NCBI GenBank assembly: GCA_902764825.1
Contig: CACWXL010000013.1
Span: forward strand, 1 to 64,000
Direction of reading: 5' to 3'
Length of the DNA stretch: 64,000 nucleotides
Origin: Oscillospiraceae bacterium
Lineage (GTDB): Bacteria; Bacillota; Clostridia; Saccharofermentanales; Saccharofermentanaceae
A program made the translations under genes and the position numbers. The notes beneath the pieces were generated by a model, which saw nothing but the letters and a program-made list of their open reading frames with translations, was not told where the DNA came from and made no database searches. Positions 9,174 through 17,933 of this stretch are shown piece after piece (the stretch's first letter is position 1; the number at the start of each line of letters is the position of its first letter).

Positions 9174-9291
9174 AGATCCACAAAACACAAGTTGAGTATG
9201 CTTTAGCCCGGCGTCAGGAGGTTGGCGGCCTGGGGTATTATTGCGGTCATTACAGGGAAAAACGCATTGATTGATCAAGGGGGATAACAAA

Positions 9292-10881
9292 ATGAAATTA
9301 GGTTTTTCTTATATCGGATTAATATGGCTTATCATGCTCTTCGTTCCCAATTTTATATGGATGAAGAACAAGCCGAAGGGTTATGAAGAGCATGTAAAGA
9401 AAGAGAATAAAGTGTTGCTCGCATTCGAACGCGTGGGACAGTTCATCGTAACGCCTGCAGCGCTTATCTTCTCAAACTTCAACATTCACAAGATCACATT
9501 CTGGAGCGTTGTGCTCCTCTTATCTTTCCTTTGCATGGTGATATACGAGATCTTCTGGATCCGTTACTTCAAATCCGAAAAGACCATGAAGGATTTCTAC
9601 AGGAACATGTTCGGAATTGCAGTGCCGGGCGCGTCTCTTCCCGTTGTCGCATTCTTCCTGCTCGGTATCTATGGCGGCAACATCATCATGATCTTAGGCT
9701 CCGTCATCCTGGGCATCGGACACATCGGGATCCACATTGCGCACCGCAATGAAGTATGGGGCAAAAAGCCTAAGAAGAAGCTTCCCGTAAGGATCATTCT
9801 CGGCATCTTGAAAGCTGTTGTCATACTGCTCCTGGTCGTTGTTTTCGGATTCTTTATCTACGCCATCACAGGACGCAATATCAATGAGATCAGGCGCGTC
9901 TTTGAATTCAAGGACGGGATCAATGAGGAGCTCTATGTTCCTCTCAAGAACGGTGACGGCTTCGTCCGTCTCATAGGAAAGGATCAGAACAATCCTGTCA
10001 TCCTGTCCTTACACGGCGGCCCCGGAGAACCTGCCGGTTATGCGGATTATTTATGCTTTGACGGTCTGACGGATGAATATACTATTGCCATCTGGGATGA
10101 GAGCGGCTGCGGCAGATCCTACTACAGAAATAAAGAGAAGGGCAACACGACGCTTCCCACACCGCAGAGCCAGCAGGAAGACATTGATTCACTCGTTGAT
10201 TATCTTTGCGGCAGATTTAATCAGGACAAGGTTGTCATAATGGGTCATTCTTACGGCACTGTCCTTGGAAGCACATATGTCTCGGCTCATCCGGAAAAGG
10301 TTACTGCATTTATCAGCATCGGCCAGGTAGTAAGCTTTAAGAACTTTGCGAGCGAGCACTACGCATATGAAGATGCTCTCGCCCAGGCTAAGGCCAAGGG
10401 TGACGACACAACCGAACTCGAGAAAGTCTATAAGGCATTCTGTGATGATCCCAATGTCGTTAACATGCAGCCTCTCCGCCAGGCTACTTCACGTTATCAT
10501 CAGGAGACCGTGCCACAGGCATTCTCATACGCAGACTTTGTCTGCTCTCCTTATCTCGGAGTCGATGATGTCAGGTGGACTCTTTTCGAGTATTCCATGA
10601 TGTTAGGCAACCCCGGTTTTGAGGCTTCTCAGGGAGAACTTCTGGCAGATCTTATGGGGTTTGATATAAACGAGCGCTTTAAGAGCTATGAGGTTCCTGT
10701 ATTTTACATATCAGGCTCTGCGGACTGGACCTGCCCGTGGACTATGGTCAAGGAGTATTACGAGAGTATCGAGGCTCCGAAAAAGGCCCTGTACATCATG
10801 GAAGGCTGCGGCCATGCACCCCAGAACCAGCTGCCGGACGATCTGAACAGCGCTGTGAAACAGTTCCTTAAGAGCGCGTGA
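9292..10881 (+). CDS. membrane-anchored alpha/beta hydrolase, proline iminopeptidase-like
   Basis: The start at 9292 follows AAGGGGG; an upstream in-frame TTG lacks a site. The first ~185 residues hold five or so hydrophobic segments, and the last ~340 form an alpha/beta hydrolase. Catalytic signs are clear: HGGPG oxyanion-hole motif, nucleophile Ser in GHSYG, acidic residue in SGSADWTCP and His in GCGHAPQ. HGGPG is the signature of proline iminopeptidases and related peptidase family S33 enzymes, so a peptide or ester substrate is likely. Topology suggests the catalytic domain follows the last membrane segment; which side it faces is not certain. Fusion to a multi-pass membrane domain is unusual for this family. 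Confidence 0.85.
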   Translation: MKLGFSYIGLIWLIMLFVPNFIWMKNKPKGYEEHVKKENKVLLAFERVGQFIVTPAALIFSNFNIHKITFWSVVLLLSFLCMVIYEIFWIRYFKSEKTMKDFYRNMFGIAVPGASLPVVAFFLLGIYGGNIIMILGSVILGIGHIGIHIAHRNEVWGKKPKKKLPVRIILGILKAVVILLLVVVFGFFIYAITGRNINEIRRVFEFKDGINEELYVPLKNGDGFVRLIGKDQNNPVILSLHGGPGEPAGYADYLCFDGLTDEYTIAIWDESGCGRSYYRNKEKGNTTLPTPQSQQEDIDSLVDYLCGRFNQDKVVIMGHSYGTVLGSTYVSAHPEKVTAFISIGQVVSFKNFASEHYAYEDALAQAKAKGDDTTELEKVYKAFCDDPNVVNMQPLRQATSRYHQETVPQAFSYADFVCSPYLGVDDVRWTLFEYSMMLGNPGFEASQGELLADLMGFDINERFKSYEVPVFYISGSADWTCPWTMVKEYYESIEAPKKALYIMEGCGHAPQNQLPDDLNSAVKQFLKSA

Positions 10882-10882
10882 T

Positions 10883-10991
10883 ATATTGCTCAATCTGCTT
10901 ATCCCGTAACATACCTTCTTCGCAACAGGGAATACGGATTCCCACTTTATCAACGCAACTCTCTTCATAATCGGGATAAGCAATTGAATAT
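10883..10991. repeat. structured intergenic element with terminal inverted repeats
   Basis: The ends are long inverted repeats: ATATT...GCTTATCCCG (10883-10906) against CGGGATAAGC...GAATAT (10972-10991), about 15-18 paired bases. Inside is a perfect hairpin GGGAAT-ACGG-ATTCCC (10928-10943). The whole folds as a long arm carrying an inner hairpin. It lies between the hydrolase gene and a separate terminator. It could be a MITE-like element or a structured 3' RNA; no open reading frame is present. Confidence 0.6.
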
Positions 10992-10995
10992 TGTT

Positions 10996-11032
10996 AACCC
11001 AAGCAGTTTTTGCGCTGCTTGGGTTAATTTTT
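10996..11032 (+). terminator. intrinsic terminator
   Basis: AACCCAAGCAG (10996-11006) pairs perfectly with CTGCTTGGGTT (11015-11025), followed by AATTTTT. It ends transcription before the pheS promoter. Confidence 0.92.
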
Positions 11033-11051
11033 GGCGTTTCCCTTGCCGCGC

Positions 11052-11080
11052 TTGACTTTTTCCGGACTCCATATTATAAA
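11052..11080 (+). promoter_or_regulatory. sigma-A promoter of the pheST T-box operon
   Basis: TTGACT (11052-11057), exactly 17 bases, then TATAAA (11075-11080). This is the best classical -35/-10 pair seen in the window. Transcription should begin near 11087, at the start of the T-box leader. Confidence 0.8.
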
Positions 11081-11086
11081 TAAGTC

Positions 11087-11369
11087 CTGCAATGAAGGTG
11101 CGTAAGTAGTCTTTTTACAGACAGTAACAGAGAGTCGTGTCACCGGCTGAGAGCACGATACTAAGGGTACCAAGATGAATTTCAACACCGGAGCATTCTG
11201 ACGGAAACGGCTTTTGCTGACTAAGCAGATGCGGGCTGCGGCATCACGGCAGCAACTATAAGAGCGGAAAGCTGATATTACTGCTTTTCGAACATGGGTG
11301 GTACCGCGAAGGTGCAAATGTATACGCTAATTCGTCCCATGGCAATGAATAATTGCCGTGGGCTTTTTA
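11087..11369 (+). promoter_or_regulatory. T-box leader sensing tRNA-Phe
   Basis: The conserved T-box sequence GGGTGGTACCGCG is at 11296-11308. The bulge UGGU pairs with an ACCA tRNA end, which fits tRNA-Phe (discriminator A). In the Stem I region, the specifier loop reads GAATTTCAAC, with the Phe codon TTC at 11181-11183. A terminator follows: CCCATGGCAAT (11336-11346) with ATTGCCGTGGG (11352-11362) and a T run. Uncharged tRNA-Phe would stabilise the antiterminator and allow pheST transcription. The downstream genes confirm the amino acid. The start boundary is set by the promoter, not by a resolved fold. Confidence 0.95.
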
Positions 11370-11390
11370 TTTGCTCAGGCAAAGAGATTT

Positions 11391-11409
11391 GATGGGGTCA
11401 GACCCCGTC
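11391..11409 (+). repeat. GGGGTCAGACCCC palindromic hairpin before pheS
   Basis: GATGGGGTC and GACCCCGTC (11391-11409) form a near-perfect stem around a single A, and the core GGGGTCAGACCCC is a perfect palindrome. It lies after the T-box terminator and is followed by AAAAAAGGAGG, the pheS ribosome binding site. It could modulate translation or be a short repeat dispersed in the genome. Confidence 0.65.
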
Positions 11410-11425
11410 AAAAAAGGAGGAAAGC

Positions 11426-12469
11426 ATGGCTGAACTTAGTGAATTAAGTGAGAAGTTATCCGCTATCAAGAGTCAGATCGAAGCTGATCTGGCAGGAATT
11501 ACGAGTTCAAAGGGAATCTTCGAGTACAAGAAGAGCGTTATGGACTCTAAGGAAGGTAAGATCGGTTCCCTCATGAAGGAGATGGGCAAGATCCCGAAGG
11601 AACAGAAGGCCGAGTACGGCAAGATGGTCAACGAGATCAGAAACTGGGCTACAGAGAAGTTCGACGCTCTTGATGCTGAATTCAAGGCAGCCGAGCAGAA
11701 GGCACGTTACGAGGCTGAGGCCATCGACGTAACACTTCCTTCAAAGAAGCTCAAGAAAGGCTATCTCCATCCGAATACCCAGGTAAGGAATCAGATCGTT
11801 GATATCTTCGGTTCCATGGGCTTCTCTGTCTATGAGGGCAACGAGATCGAGACGGATCACTATAACTTCACGGCACTGAACATCCCGAAGGATCACCCTT
11901 CACGCGACATGCAGGATACATTCTATCTGAGCCCTGAATTCCTCTTGAGAACACAGACCTCTGCAGGTCAGGTTCACGTTATGGAAACTCAGCAGCCGCC
12001 TATAAAGATCATCTCACCCGGTAAGGTTTTCCGTTCGGATGACGACGCCACACACTCACCCATGTTCTCCCAGATGGAAGGACTTGTAGTTGATGAGGGC
12101 ATCACACTCTGCGACCTCCAGGGCATGCTCGACGTATTCGTAAAGAAGATCTTCGGCGAAGAGACAAGGACACGCTTAAGACCTTCATACTTCCCGTTCA
12201 CGGAGCCTTCCGTAGAGGTTGACGTATCCTGCTTCCAGTGCGGAGGCAAGGGCTGCAAGCTCTGTAAGGGAACAGGCTGGATCGAAGTCCTCGGCGCAGG
12301 CGTAGTCAACAAGAAGGTCCTTGAAGGCTGCGGAATCGACAGCGACAAATACAGCGGTCTGGCTTTCGGTATCGGTATCGATCGTATTGCCATGCTCAAG
12401 TACGGCATCAACAACATCAAGCTCCTGTTTGAGTCTGATCTCCGCGTACTTGAACAGATCGATGACTAA
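11426..12469 (+). CDS. pheS: phenylalanine--tRNA ligase alpha subunit
   Basis: A 347-residue class II aminoacyl-tRNA synthetase subunit, near the usual length. The N-terminal ~95 residues form the coiled-coil arm that binds tRNA. The catalytic core follows, with [18 protein letters not shown] (class II motif 2 region) and [20 protein letters not shown] motif 3 at the C-terminus. A cysteine-rich insert ([17 protein letters not shown]) is present, as in many bacterial PheS proteins. It activates phenylalanine and, as an alpha2-beta2 tetramer with PheT, charges tRNA-Phe. AAAAAGGAGG precedes the start. Expression is controlled by the T-box leader immediately upstream, and pheT follows after 20 bases. 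Confidence 0.98.
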   Translation: MAELSELSEKLSAIKSQIEADLAGITSSKGIFEYKKSVMDSKEGKIGSLMKEMGKIPKEQKAEYGKMVNEIRNWATEKFDALDAEFKAAEQKARYEAEAIDVTLPSKKLKKGYLHPNTQVRNQIVDIFGSMGFSVYEGNEIETDHYNFTALNIPKDHPSRDMQDTFYLSPEFLLRTQTSAGQVHVMETQQPPIKIISPGKVFRSDDDATHSPMFSQMEGLVVDEGITLCDLQGMLDVFVKKIFGEETRTRLRPSYFPFTEPSVEVDVSCFQCGGKGCKLCKGTGWIEVLGAGVVNKKVLEGCGIDSDKYSGLAFGIGIDRIAMLKYGINNIKLLFESDLRVLEQIDD

Positions 12470-12489
12470 GGTTAAAGGAGGCAAATAAC

Positions 12490-14907
12490 ATGTTAGTACC
12501 ATTAAGCTGGCTTAAAGATTATGTAGATATTGATGTTACTCCGGACGTACTTGAAGAAAAGCTCTTCAGCTGCGGATTCGAAGTAGAGGAAAAATACGAA
12601 GTAGGCAAGGACATCAGCAAGGTCGTAGTAGGCGAAGTAAAGACATGCGAGCCTATCGAAGGCACACACCTTCACCTCTGCACTGTTGATGCCGGCGAAA
12701 ACGGAATCTTACAGATCTGCTGCGGCGCAGACAACGTTGCTGCAGGCGGCAAGTATCCTCTCGCACTGATCGGCGCACAGGTCTACGCTACAGCAAAAGA
12801 CCATGTCACAGTAGAAGGCGTCATGACTATTGGCCAGGGCAAGCTCAGAGGCTACGATTCATACGGCATGCTCTGCTCCGGCGTTGAGATCGGCGTTACT
12901 GAGGACATGTTCCCCGGTGCAGGATATAACGGACTTCTCGTCCTTCCTGATGATGCTGTTCCGGGCGCAGACGTAAAGCCTATCTTAGGCCTTGATGATT
13001 ATATTTTCGACGTTTCCATCACGGCAAACAGACCTGACTGCCAGTCAATCTTCGGTATCGCAAGAGAGGTTGCCGCAGTACTCGGCAAGCCCGTTAAGGA
13101 GCCTGCGCTTGATTACACGGAGAGTGATGTTGCAATTGACTTCAACATCCGCGTATCTGCTCCTGACCTCTGCCCGAGATACATCGGTCACTATGTATCC
13201 GATGTTACGATCGGCGAGTCACCTCTCTGGATGAAGCGCCGTCTGGCTCTTGTCGGATGCTCTGCGATCTCCAATGTCGTAGACATCACAAACTACGTTC
13301 TTTACGAGCTCGGCCAGCCGATGCACGCTTTCGATTTCTCTTACCTTGAAGGCGGAGAGATCCATGTACGCCGCGCTGAGAACGGCGAGAAGATCGTTAC
13401 TCTGGACGAGAAGGAATTCTCCCTTACATCAGATAACCTCGTCATCTGCGACGGCGTTAAGCCCGTTGCTCTTGCAGGCATCATGGGCGGCCTCAATTCA
13501 GAGATCCTTGATACGACAAAAGCTGTCATGTTCGAAGCTGCAAAGTTCGCTCACGACAACATCCGTAAGAGCTCCAAGGCTCTGGGCCAGGTATCCGATT
13601 CCTCAATGAGATTCTCCAAGGGTGTCGATGAGTACACGACAGTCATGGCAATGAAGCGTGCCCTGCACCTCATCGAAGAGCTCGGCTGCGGCAAGGTATC
13701 CAAGACATCTTTCGACGTTAATACAGGCAACTCCGTTGAGCCCAGAAAGCTTACAGTAAGCGTTGCAAGGGTTAACGGCGTCCTCGGTATCACGGTTCCC
13801 GATGAGGACATCGTACGCATCCTTACAGGCCTTAACTTCGCACCCGAACTTAACGGCGATGAGCTTACGATCTATATCCCCGGCTACCGTGTCGACATGG
13901 AATCCTATCAGGACGTAGCTGAGGAAGTCATCCGTATGTACGGCTACGATCACATCACGCCTACATTCATCCCGACAGCCAAGGTCACATCAGGCGGATA
14001 CAACTTAAAGCAGCGTTCAGAGCTCAAGATCAAGAACGCTCTCTGCGCAGCAGGCGCTTCCGAAGGTGTTCACTATTCATTCTTCTCACCTTCAGACTTC
14101 GATCTTCTGAGACTCCCTGAAGACGCACCCGAGAGATTCGCGATCAAGATCATGAACCCTATCAACATCGACCTCTCACTGATGCGCACGACTCTTGCGC
14201 CCCAGATGATCAAGGCCATCGCAAGGAACCAGAAGAACGGCATCTTAACAGGCCGTATCTATGAGATGGGCAACAAGTTCCTGCCGAAGTCCCTGCCTCT
14301 TACGGAATACCCTGACGAGCGCGAGACCATCGCCATCGGCGTCTTCGGCGACGGTGAGGATTTCTACTCATTAAAGGGCCTCGTTGATGTAATCGCTTCC
14401 GCTCTCGATGTTAAGTTCGATTACGAGAAGTCCTCGAAAACATTCCTCCACCCGGGCAGGACCGCTAAGGTCATCTGCGACGGCGTTGAGGTAGGTTACT
14501 TGGGCCAGGTCCTCTATGAGATCTGTGACGAGCTTGACATGAGAGTTCCCGCTTATGTTGCCGAGATCGACCTCCGTACTTTGAGCAAGTACTACGGCAA
14601 GGAAAGAAAGTTCATTCCGCTTCCGAAGTTCCTCGAAGAAAAGCGCGACTTCTGCTTCGTTATGGACAAGAACGTTACATGCAGCACCGTCGAAAAGGAG
14701 ATTGAGGCTTCCTGCGATTACATCACGAAGATCGAGCTTTTCGACATCTACGAAGGCGCACAGCTCGGTGAGAACAAGAAGAGCCTCGCGTTCAGCGTAG
14801 TATTCACCCCTAAGGATGAGGAATTCAAGCCTGAGGTCATCGACGGCTTCGTATCCACGATCCTTAAGAACCTCGAAGAGAAGTATGGTATCACGTTAAG
14901 AGCGTAA
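12490..14907 (+). CDS. pheT: phenylalanine--tRNA ligase beta subunit
   Basis: An 805-residue subunit of full length. Domains in order: the N-terminal EMAP/OB-type tRNA-binding domain (about residues 40-150, including GKLRGYDSYGMLCSGVE), the B3/B4 editing domain (about 210-390), the B5 DNA-binding-like fold (about 405-475), the catalytic-like core (480-690) and the C-terminal FDX-ACB anticodon-binding domain (710-805). It supplies tRNA recognition and removes mischarged tyrosine. TAAAGGAGG precedes the ATG. It is co-transcribed with pheS and ends at a strong terminator. Confidence 0.98.
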   Translation: MLVPLSWLKDYVDIDVTPDVLEEKLFSCGFEVEEKYEVGKDISKVVVGEVKTCEPIEGTHLHLCTVDAGENGILQICCGADNVAAGGKYPLALIGAQVYATAKDHVTVEGVMTIGQGKLRGYDSYGMLCSGVEIGVTEDMFPGAGYNGLLVLPDDAVPGADVKPILGLDDYIFDVSITANRPDCQSIFGIAREVAAVLGKPVKEPALDYTESDVAIDFNIRVSAPDLCPRYIGHYVSDVTIGESPLWMKRRLALVGCSAISNVVDITNYVLYELGQPMHAFDFSYLEGGEIHVRRAENGEKIVTLDEKEFSLTSDNLVICDGVKPVALAGIMGGLNSEILDTTKAVMFEAAKFAHDNIRKSSKALGQVSDSSMRFSKGVDEYTTVMAMKRALHLIEELGCGKVSKTSFDVNTGNSVEPRKLTVSVARVNGVLGITVPDEDIVRILTGLNFAPELNGDELTIYIPGYRVDMESYQDVAEEVIRMYGYDHITPTFIPTAKVTSGGYNLKQRSELKIKNALCAAGASEGVHYSFFSPSDFDLLRLPEDAPERFAIKIMNPINIDLSLMRTTLAPQMIKAIARNQKNGILTGRIYEMGNKFLPKSLPLTEYPDERETIAIGVFGDGEDFYSLKGLVDVIASALDVKFDYEKSSKTFLHPGRTAKVICDGVEVGYLGQVLYEICDELDMRVPAYVAEIDLRTLSKYYGKERKFIPLPKFLEEKRDFCFVMDKNVTCSTVEKEIEASCDYITKIELFDIYEGAQLGENKKSLAFSVVFTPKDEEFKPEVIDGFVSTILKNLEEKYGITLRA

Positions 14908-14931
14908 GCTTCCATAACAAATGATCAGAAA

Positions 14932-14961
14932 GGGAGGTGCCGTTTTGGCGCCTCCTTTTTG
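14932..14961 (+). terminator. pheST terminator
   Basis: GGAGGTGCC (14933-14941) pairs with GGCGCCTCC (14947-14955, one G-U pair), loop GTTTT, followed by TTTTT. Confidence 0.92.
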
Positions 14962-14990
14962 TTAGGTGTTCGCGGGCGTTGCCGTGTGTT

Positions 14991-15092
14991 AAATTTGTTG
15001 GCCTGAAAACGGATTTCACATCAACAAATAGTCACATTTTTCAAAAATACGACTATTTGTCGGCCTGAAACGTGCTTTGACATCAACAAATT
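14991..15092. repeat. two copies of a 38-base element, each with inverted ends
   Basis: Copy 1 (14991-15029) and copy 2 (15055-15092) share ATTTGTYGGCCTGAAA, a short variable part and ACATCAACAAAT. Each copy begins with ATTTGTTG/ATTTGTCG and ends with the complement CAACAAAT, so each can fold back. The 25-base gap between them itself starts with AGTC and ends with GACT. The block lies in a gene-free stretch (14908-15253) between two terminators. No gene is visible in it. It resembles no element I can name. Confidence 0.75.
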
Positions 15093-15177
15093 TGCTACAA
15101 GTGTTTAAGCGAAAAAAGTACGGTTCAGGCAAAGTAACCGATCAGCCAACGGATGGTCTTTTCCGATGCATATAGTT

Positions 15178-15211
15178 GAAAGAACCTGCCGGGTAAGTGG
15201 CAGGCTCTTTC
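15178..15211. terminator. hairpin terminator for the minus-strand MATE gene
   Basis: GAAAGAACCTGCC (15178-15190) pairs with GGCAGGCTCTTTC (15199-15211), one mismatch, loop GGGTAAGT. It lies 43 bases after the MATE stop codon. Confidence 0.8.
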
Positions 15212-15253
15212 GGTGTGGTTTTGGTATATTGGGTCGGGAGATCTTTTCGAATA

Positions 15254-16669
15254 TTAAGAAGCCCTGCGGTGGAGTAGCGTAACCTTTGCGTTGCTGCGGA
15301 TAGGCTCAGATCTTGCAGGTGTTGTTGCCGTGATGAAGGCGGCGCTTCTGACCTTTACGATATATCTTACGAGCGCGAAAAAGCCACTGATGAACCAGGT
15401 GAGTCCTGCTGCGAGCCAGATGCCCCATACGCCTAAGGCAGGGAACAGGCCAAGGAGGAGGGGAAAGCCTATTCTGCCGATGACTTCGACTACGCCGTTG
15501 CTCAAAGAGAAGCCTGCGTCGCCGATGCCGTTCAGTACTCCGCGGCATACGTAGATCGTGCCGAGTGCGAAGTAGAAGGCGCTTGTGATGCGGAGTGCCG
15601 TTGCACCCATATGGATGATCTCGGGGTCTTCAACGAAGAGCTTCATTACTGTCTCGCCGCCGACCTGTGCAAGGGGAAGGACGATAAGGGAGAATACTGT
15701 CATGATGATCATGCCCTTTGTAAAGCCTTCCTTGATGCGCTTGTAATTTCTTGCTCCGAGGTTCTGGCCGGCATGTGTGGACAATGCCATGCTGAGGGAC
15801 CCGTAGGGCTGCTGAACGATCTGCTCGATCCTTCCCACTGCCGTAAATGCTGCGACGGTCATGGAGCCGAAGCCGTTGACGTAACGCTGCAGGGCGATGC
15901 AGGATACTGCGATAAGAGACATCTGGAGAGCGAGCATTGAGCCCATTCTCGTGCACTCTTTTATGATCTTCGCATCAGGGCGGAGAAGAGATCTGTTGAT
16001 CTTGAAGTAATCATTCTTAAGATAAGCGAACAGGAGGCATCCGATACCGGATACGAACTGTGCGATGAGTGTTGCGACGGCAGCGCCGAAAACACCCCAT
16101 CCGAAGACATTTACGAACAGGAGATCCAGGCCGATATTGAGGAAGCAGGATACGAGCAGGAATACGAGCGGTGTGATCGAATCGCCCAATGCGCGGAGCA
16201 TTGCCGAGCCGTAGTTATACATGCCGATGAGAGGTATTCCAAGACACATTATCCTCAGGTATTGTGTCGATAAAGCGATGATGTCTGAAGGTGTGTCGAG
16301 GACCCTTAAGATCCATGCTGAAAGCGAGAAGCCCAGGACAGCCATGAAGACTGATGCAGCGAGCATCATGTATGCACTGTTTACGATTACCTTCTTGACC
16401 CTTAGTTCATCCTTGGCACCGAAGTATTTGGAAGCGGTTATTCCGCCGCCGTTGGCTACTCCGATGCAGAATGAGAAGAATAAAAAAGAAAGGGAACCGG
16501 TAGAGCCTACTGCTGCCAGGGCATCAGGTCCAACAACACGTCCTACTATTGCGGAGTCGGCAAGATTATAAAGCTGCTGGAAGATGTTTCCGACGAGCAT
16601 GGGTAATGAGAACTCCAGAAGGAGCTTTACTGTATTACCCTTTGTCATGTCACGTACAAGTGTGCTCAT
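15254..16669 (-). CDS. MATE family efflux transporter
   Basis: A polytopic protein of about 471 residues (from the ATG at 16669), with 12 hydrophobic segments and the MATE N-terminal pattern MTKGNTVKLLLEFSLP followed by NLADSAIVGRVVG. A longer frame starts at 16705 without a ribosome binding site; AAGGAAAGG lies 13-22 bases before 16669, so the start is likely but not certain. It probably exports cationic compounds using an ion gradient. It is divergent from an AraC-type regulator across 190 bases, an arrangement that often means the regulator controls the transporter. Confidence 0.88.
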   Translation of the reverse strand: MSTLVRDMTKGNTVKLLLEFSLPMLVGNIFQQLYNLADSAIVGRVVGPDALAAVGSTGSLSFLFFSFCIGVANGGGITASKYFGAKDELRVKKVIVNSAYMMLAASVFMAVLGFSLSAWILRVLDTPSDIIALSTQYLRIMCLGIPLIGMYNYGSAMLRALGDSITPLVFLLVSCFLNIGLDLLFVNVFGWGVFGAAVATLIAQFVSGIGCLLFAYLKNDYFKINRSLLRPDAKIIKECTRMGSMLALQMSLIAVSCIALQRYVNGFGSMTVAAFTAVGRIEQIVQQPYGSLSMALSTHAGQNLGARNYKRIKEGFTKGMIIMTVFSLIVLPLAQVGGETVMKLFVEDPEIIHMGATALRITSAFYFALGTIYVCRGVLNGIGDAGFSLSNGVVEVIGRIGFPLLLGLFPALGVWGIWLAAGLTWFISGFFALVRYIVKVRSAAFITATTPARSEPIRSNAKVTLLHRRAS

Positions 16670-16859
16670 TTCCGCTTTACCGGTTCCTTTCCTTAAAGTC
16701 GGCATACTTTAGCATTTTGGTATGCGGTCAACAATGAACTTTAGTACAGTTAAATTGATATATTGTTCACTCAAGGCTTTACAAAGCGCGTCCTATAGTA
16801 GAAAATCGTATAAAAATGTTGCATTTTTGTGCAGTCTTGCGGGAGGAACTCTTGATTAT

Positions 16860-17648
16860 ATGATCAATGTTCTTTATTCGGGATTCAGTTATCTTCATGA
16901 GGACGGTCTGGTCTACGATACTGACCGCGGAAGGGTCGGATTCGAAAGTTACCAGATGCTCTTTACTCATACACCTGCGCTGTTCTGGGTCGATAACGAG
17001 CTGCGCTACTATCCTGCGAAGTCCGTTATCTTATTTACTCCGGGCCACCGCAAATACTACAGTTCACTGCCCGGCGAGCCTTATAAGAACGACTGGATAA
17101 GATTTGATACGGATGAGGAATTCATAGAGAACTTTCCTGTTACCAACGTTCCTTTCTCGCCGGCTGATCCGGACTTTGTGCATAATCTTTTCAAGCTCAT
17201 AGCATGGGAGAGCAATTCGAAGAAAGACGTTGACGATCCGGAGATGTTAGCGCTGTTTAAGATCCTTTTCGCGAAATTGTCAGATGACAGCATTGACTTA
17301 TTGAGCAGTCCCTACCATCACGAGCTGACGGCTCTGAGGCGCGAGATGATGCTCCATCCGGAATTTTCATGGACCGTTGATTCCATGAGCAGGCGCATGA
17401 ACCTCGGCAGGACCAGATTCCAGACGCTGTATAAGGAGACGTTCGGGATCAGTCCGATCGACGACGTTATCAATGCGAGGATCGGGCTTGCAAAAGACAG
17501 GCTCAAATATACGACGAGATCGATATCGGAGGTTGCCGAGCTGTGCGGTTATAAGAGCACAGAACACTTTATAAGGCAGTTCTCGAAGATGACAGGCATG
17601 ACGCCGGGCAATTTCAGACGTTATGGACAGCAAACACAGCAAACATAA
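16860..17648 (+). CDS. AraC family transcriptional regulator
   Basis: The start at 16860 is chosen because GGGAGGA lies 13 bases upstream; the frame is open further upstream but begins inside the promoter region and lacks a site. The 262-residue protein has an N-terminal cupin-like sensing domain (about residues 1-140; YSGFSYLHEDG, PGHRKYYSS) and a C-terminal pair of helix-turn-helix motifs (about 165-260), ending with the AraC signature region ISEVAELCGYKSTEHFIRQF. It is divergent from the MATE gene and immediately upstream of the small CDGC gene. The inducer is unknown. Confidence 0.92.
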   Translation: MINVLYSGFSYLHEDGLVYDTDRGRVGFESYQMLFTHTPALFWVDNELRYYPAKSVILFTPGHRKYYSSLPGEPYKNDWIRFDTDEEFIENFPVTNVPFSPADPDFVHNLFKLIAWESNSKKDVDDPEMLALFKILFAKLSDDSIDLLSSPYHHELTALRREMMLHPEFSWTVDSMSRRMNLGRTRFQTLYKETFGISPIDDVINARIGLAKDRLKYTTRSISEVAELCGYKSTEHFIRQFSKMTGMTPGNFRRYGQQTQQT

Positions 17649-17650
17649 TG

Positions 17651-17656
17651 TATAAT
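17651..17656 (+). promoter_or_regulatory. TATAAT six bases before an ATG (possible leaderless start)
   Basis: TATAAT at 17651-17656, then CAGTTT, then ATG at 17663. Transcription from this box would begin at or next to the A of the start codon. No ribosome binding site is present. Confidence 0.55.
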
Positions 17657-17662
17657 CAGTTT

Positions 17663-17893
17663 ATGAGCATTTTGATCAAAGACACAACCAGAGAAGAACG
17701 TGAGAGGATCGTTGCCGAGTCCATCGGAAATATCAGCGGTTCCTGTGACGGATGCATGTCGGGTCTTGTGGAGATGTATCAGGATTACATCGACGGCAAG
17801 AAAGAGATCCGCGACATCAACATGGAATTCCGCGCCCATTACGAATCGGGCATGGACGGTCCTGCTAAATCAGGTTGTGAACACATGGGGTAA
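17663..17893 (+). CDS. small conserved CDGC-motif protein, function unknown
   Basis: A 76-residue protein (MSILIKDTTREERERIVAE...) with SCDGCMSGLVEMYQDYIDGK in the middle and a C-terminal SGCEHMG. I recognise the general type from clostridial genomes, where very similar small proteins carry misleading purine-biosynthesis names; I do not assign that function. The CxxC pair plus a third Cys could bind a metal. An in-frame ATG at 17648 overlaps the AraC stop codon, but neither ATG has a ribosome binding site. The ATG at 17663 sits six bases after TATAAT, so a leaderless transcript is likely. A lipoprotein gene follows after 40 bases. Confidence 0.75.
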   Translation: MSILIKDTTREERERIVAESIGNISGSCDGCMSGLVEMYQDYIDGKKEIRDINMEFRAHYESGMDGPAKSGCEHMG

Positions 17894-17933
17894 TCAGGCA
17901 CAGCACCGCATTCAATATCCGGAGGGGATCCAG

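Noticed and set aside
14991..15092. CRISPR array with two repeats and one spacer
   Set aside because: The two copies differ at several positions, both ends are self-complementary, there are only two units and no cas gene is in the window.
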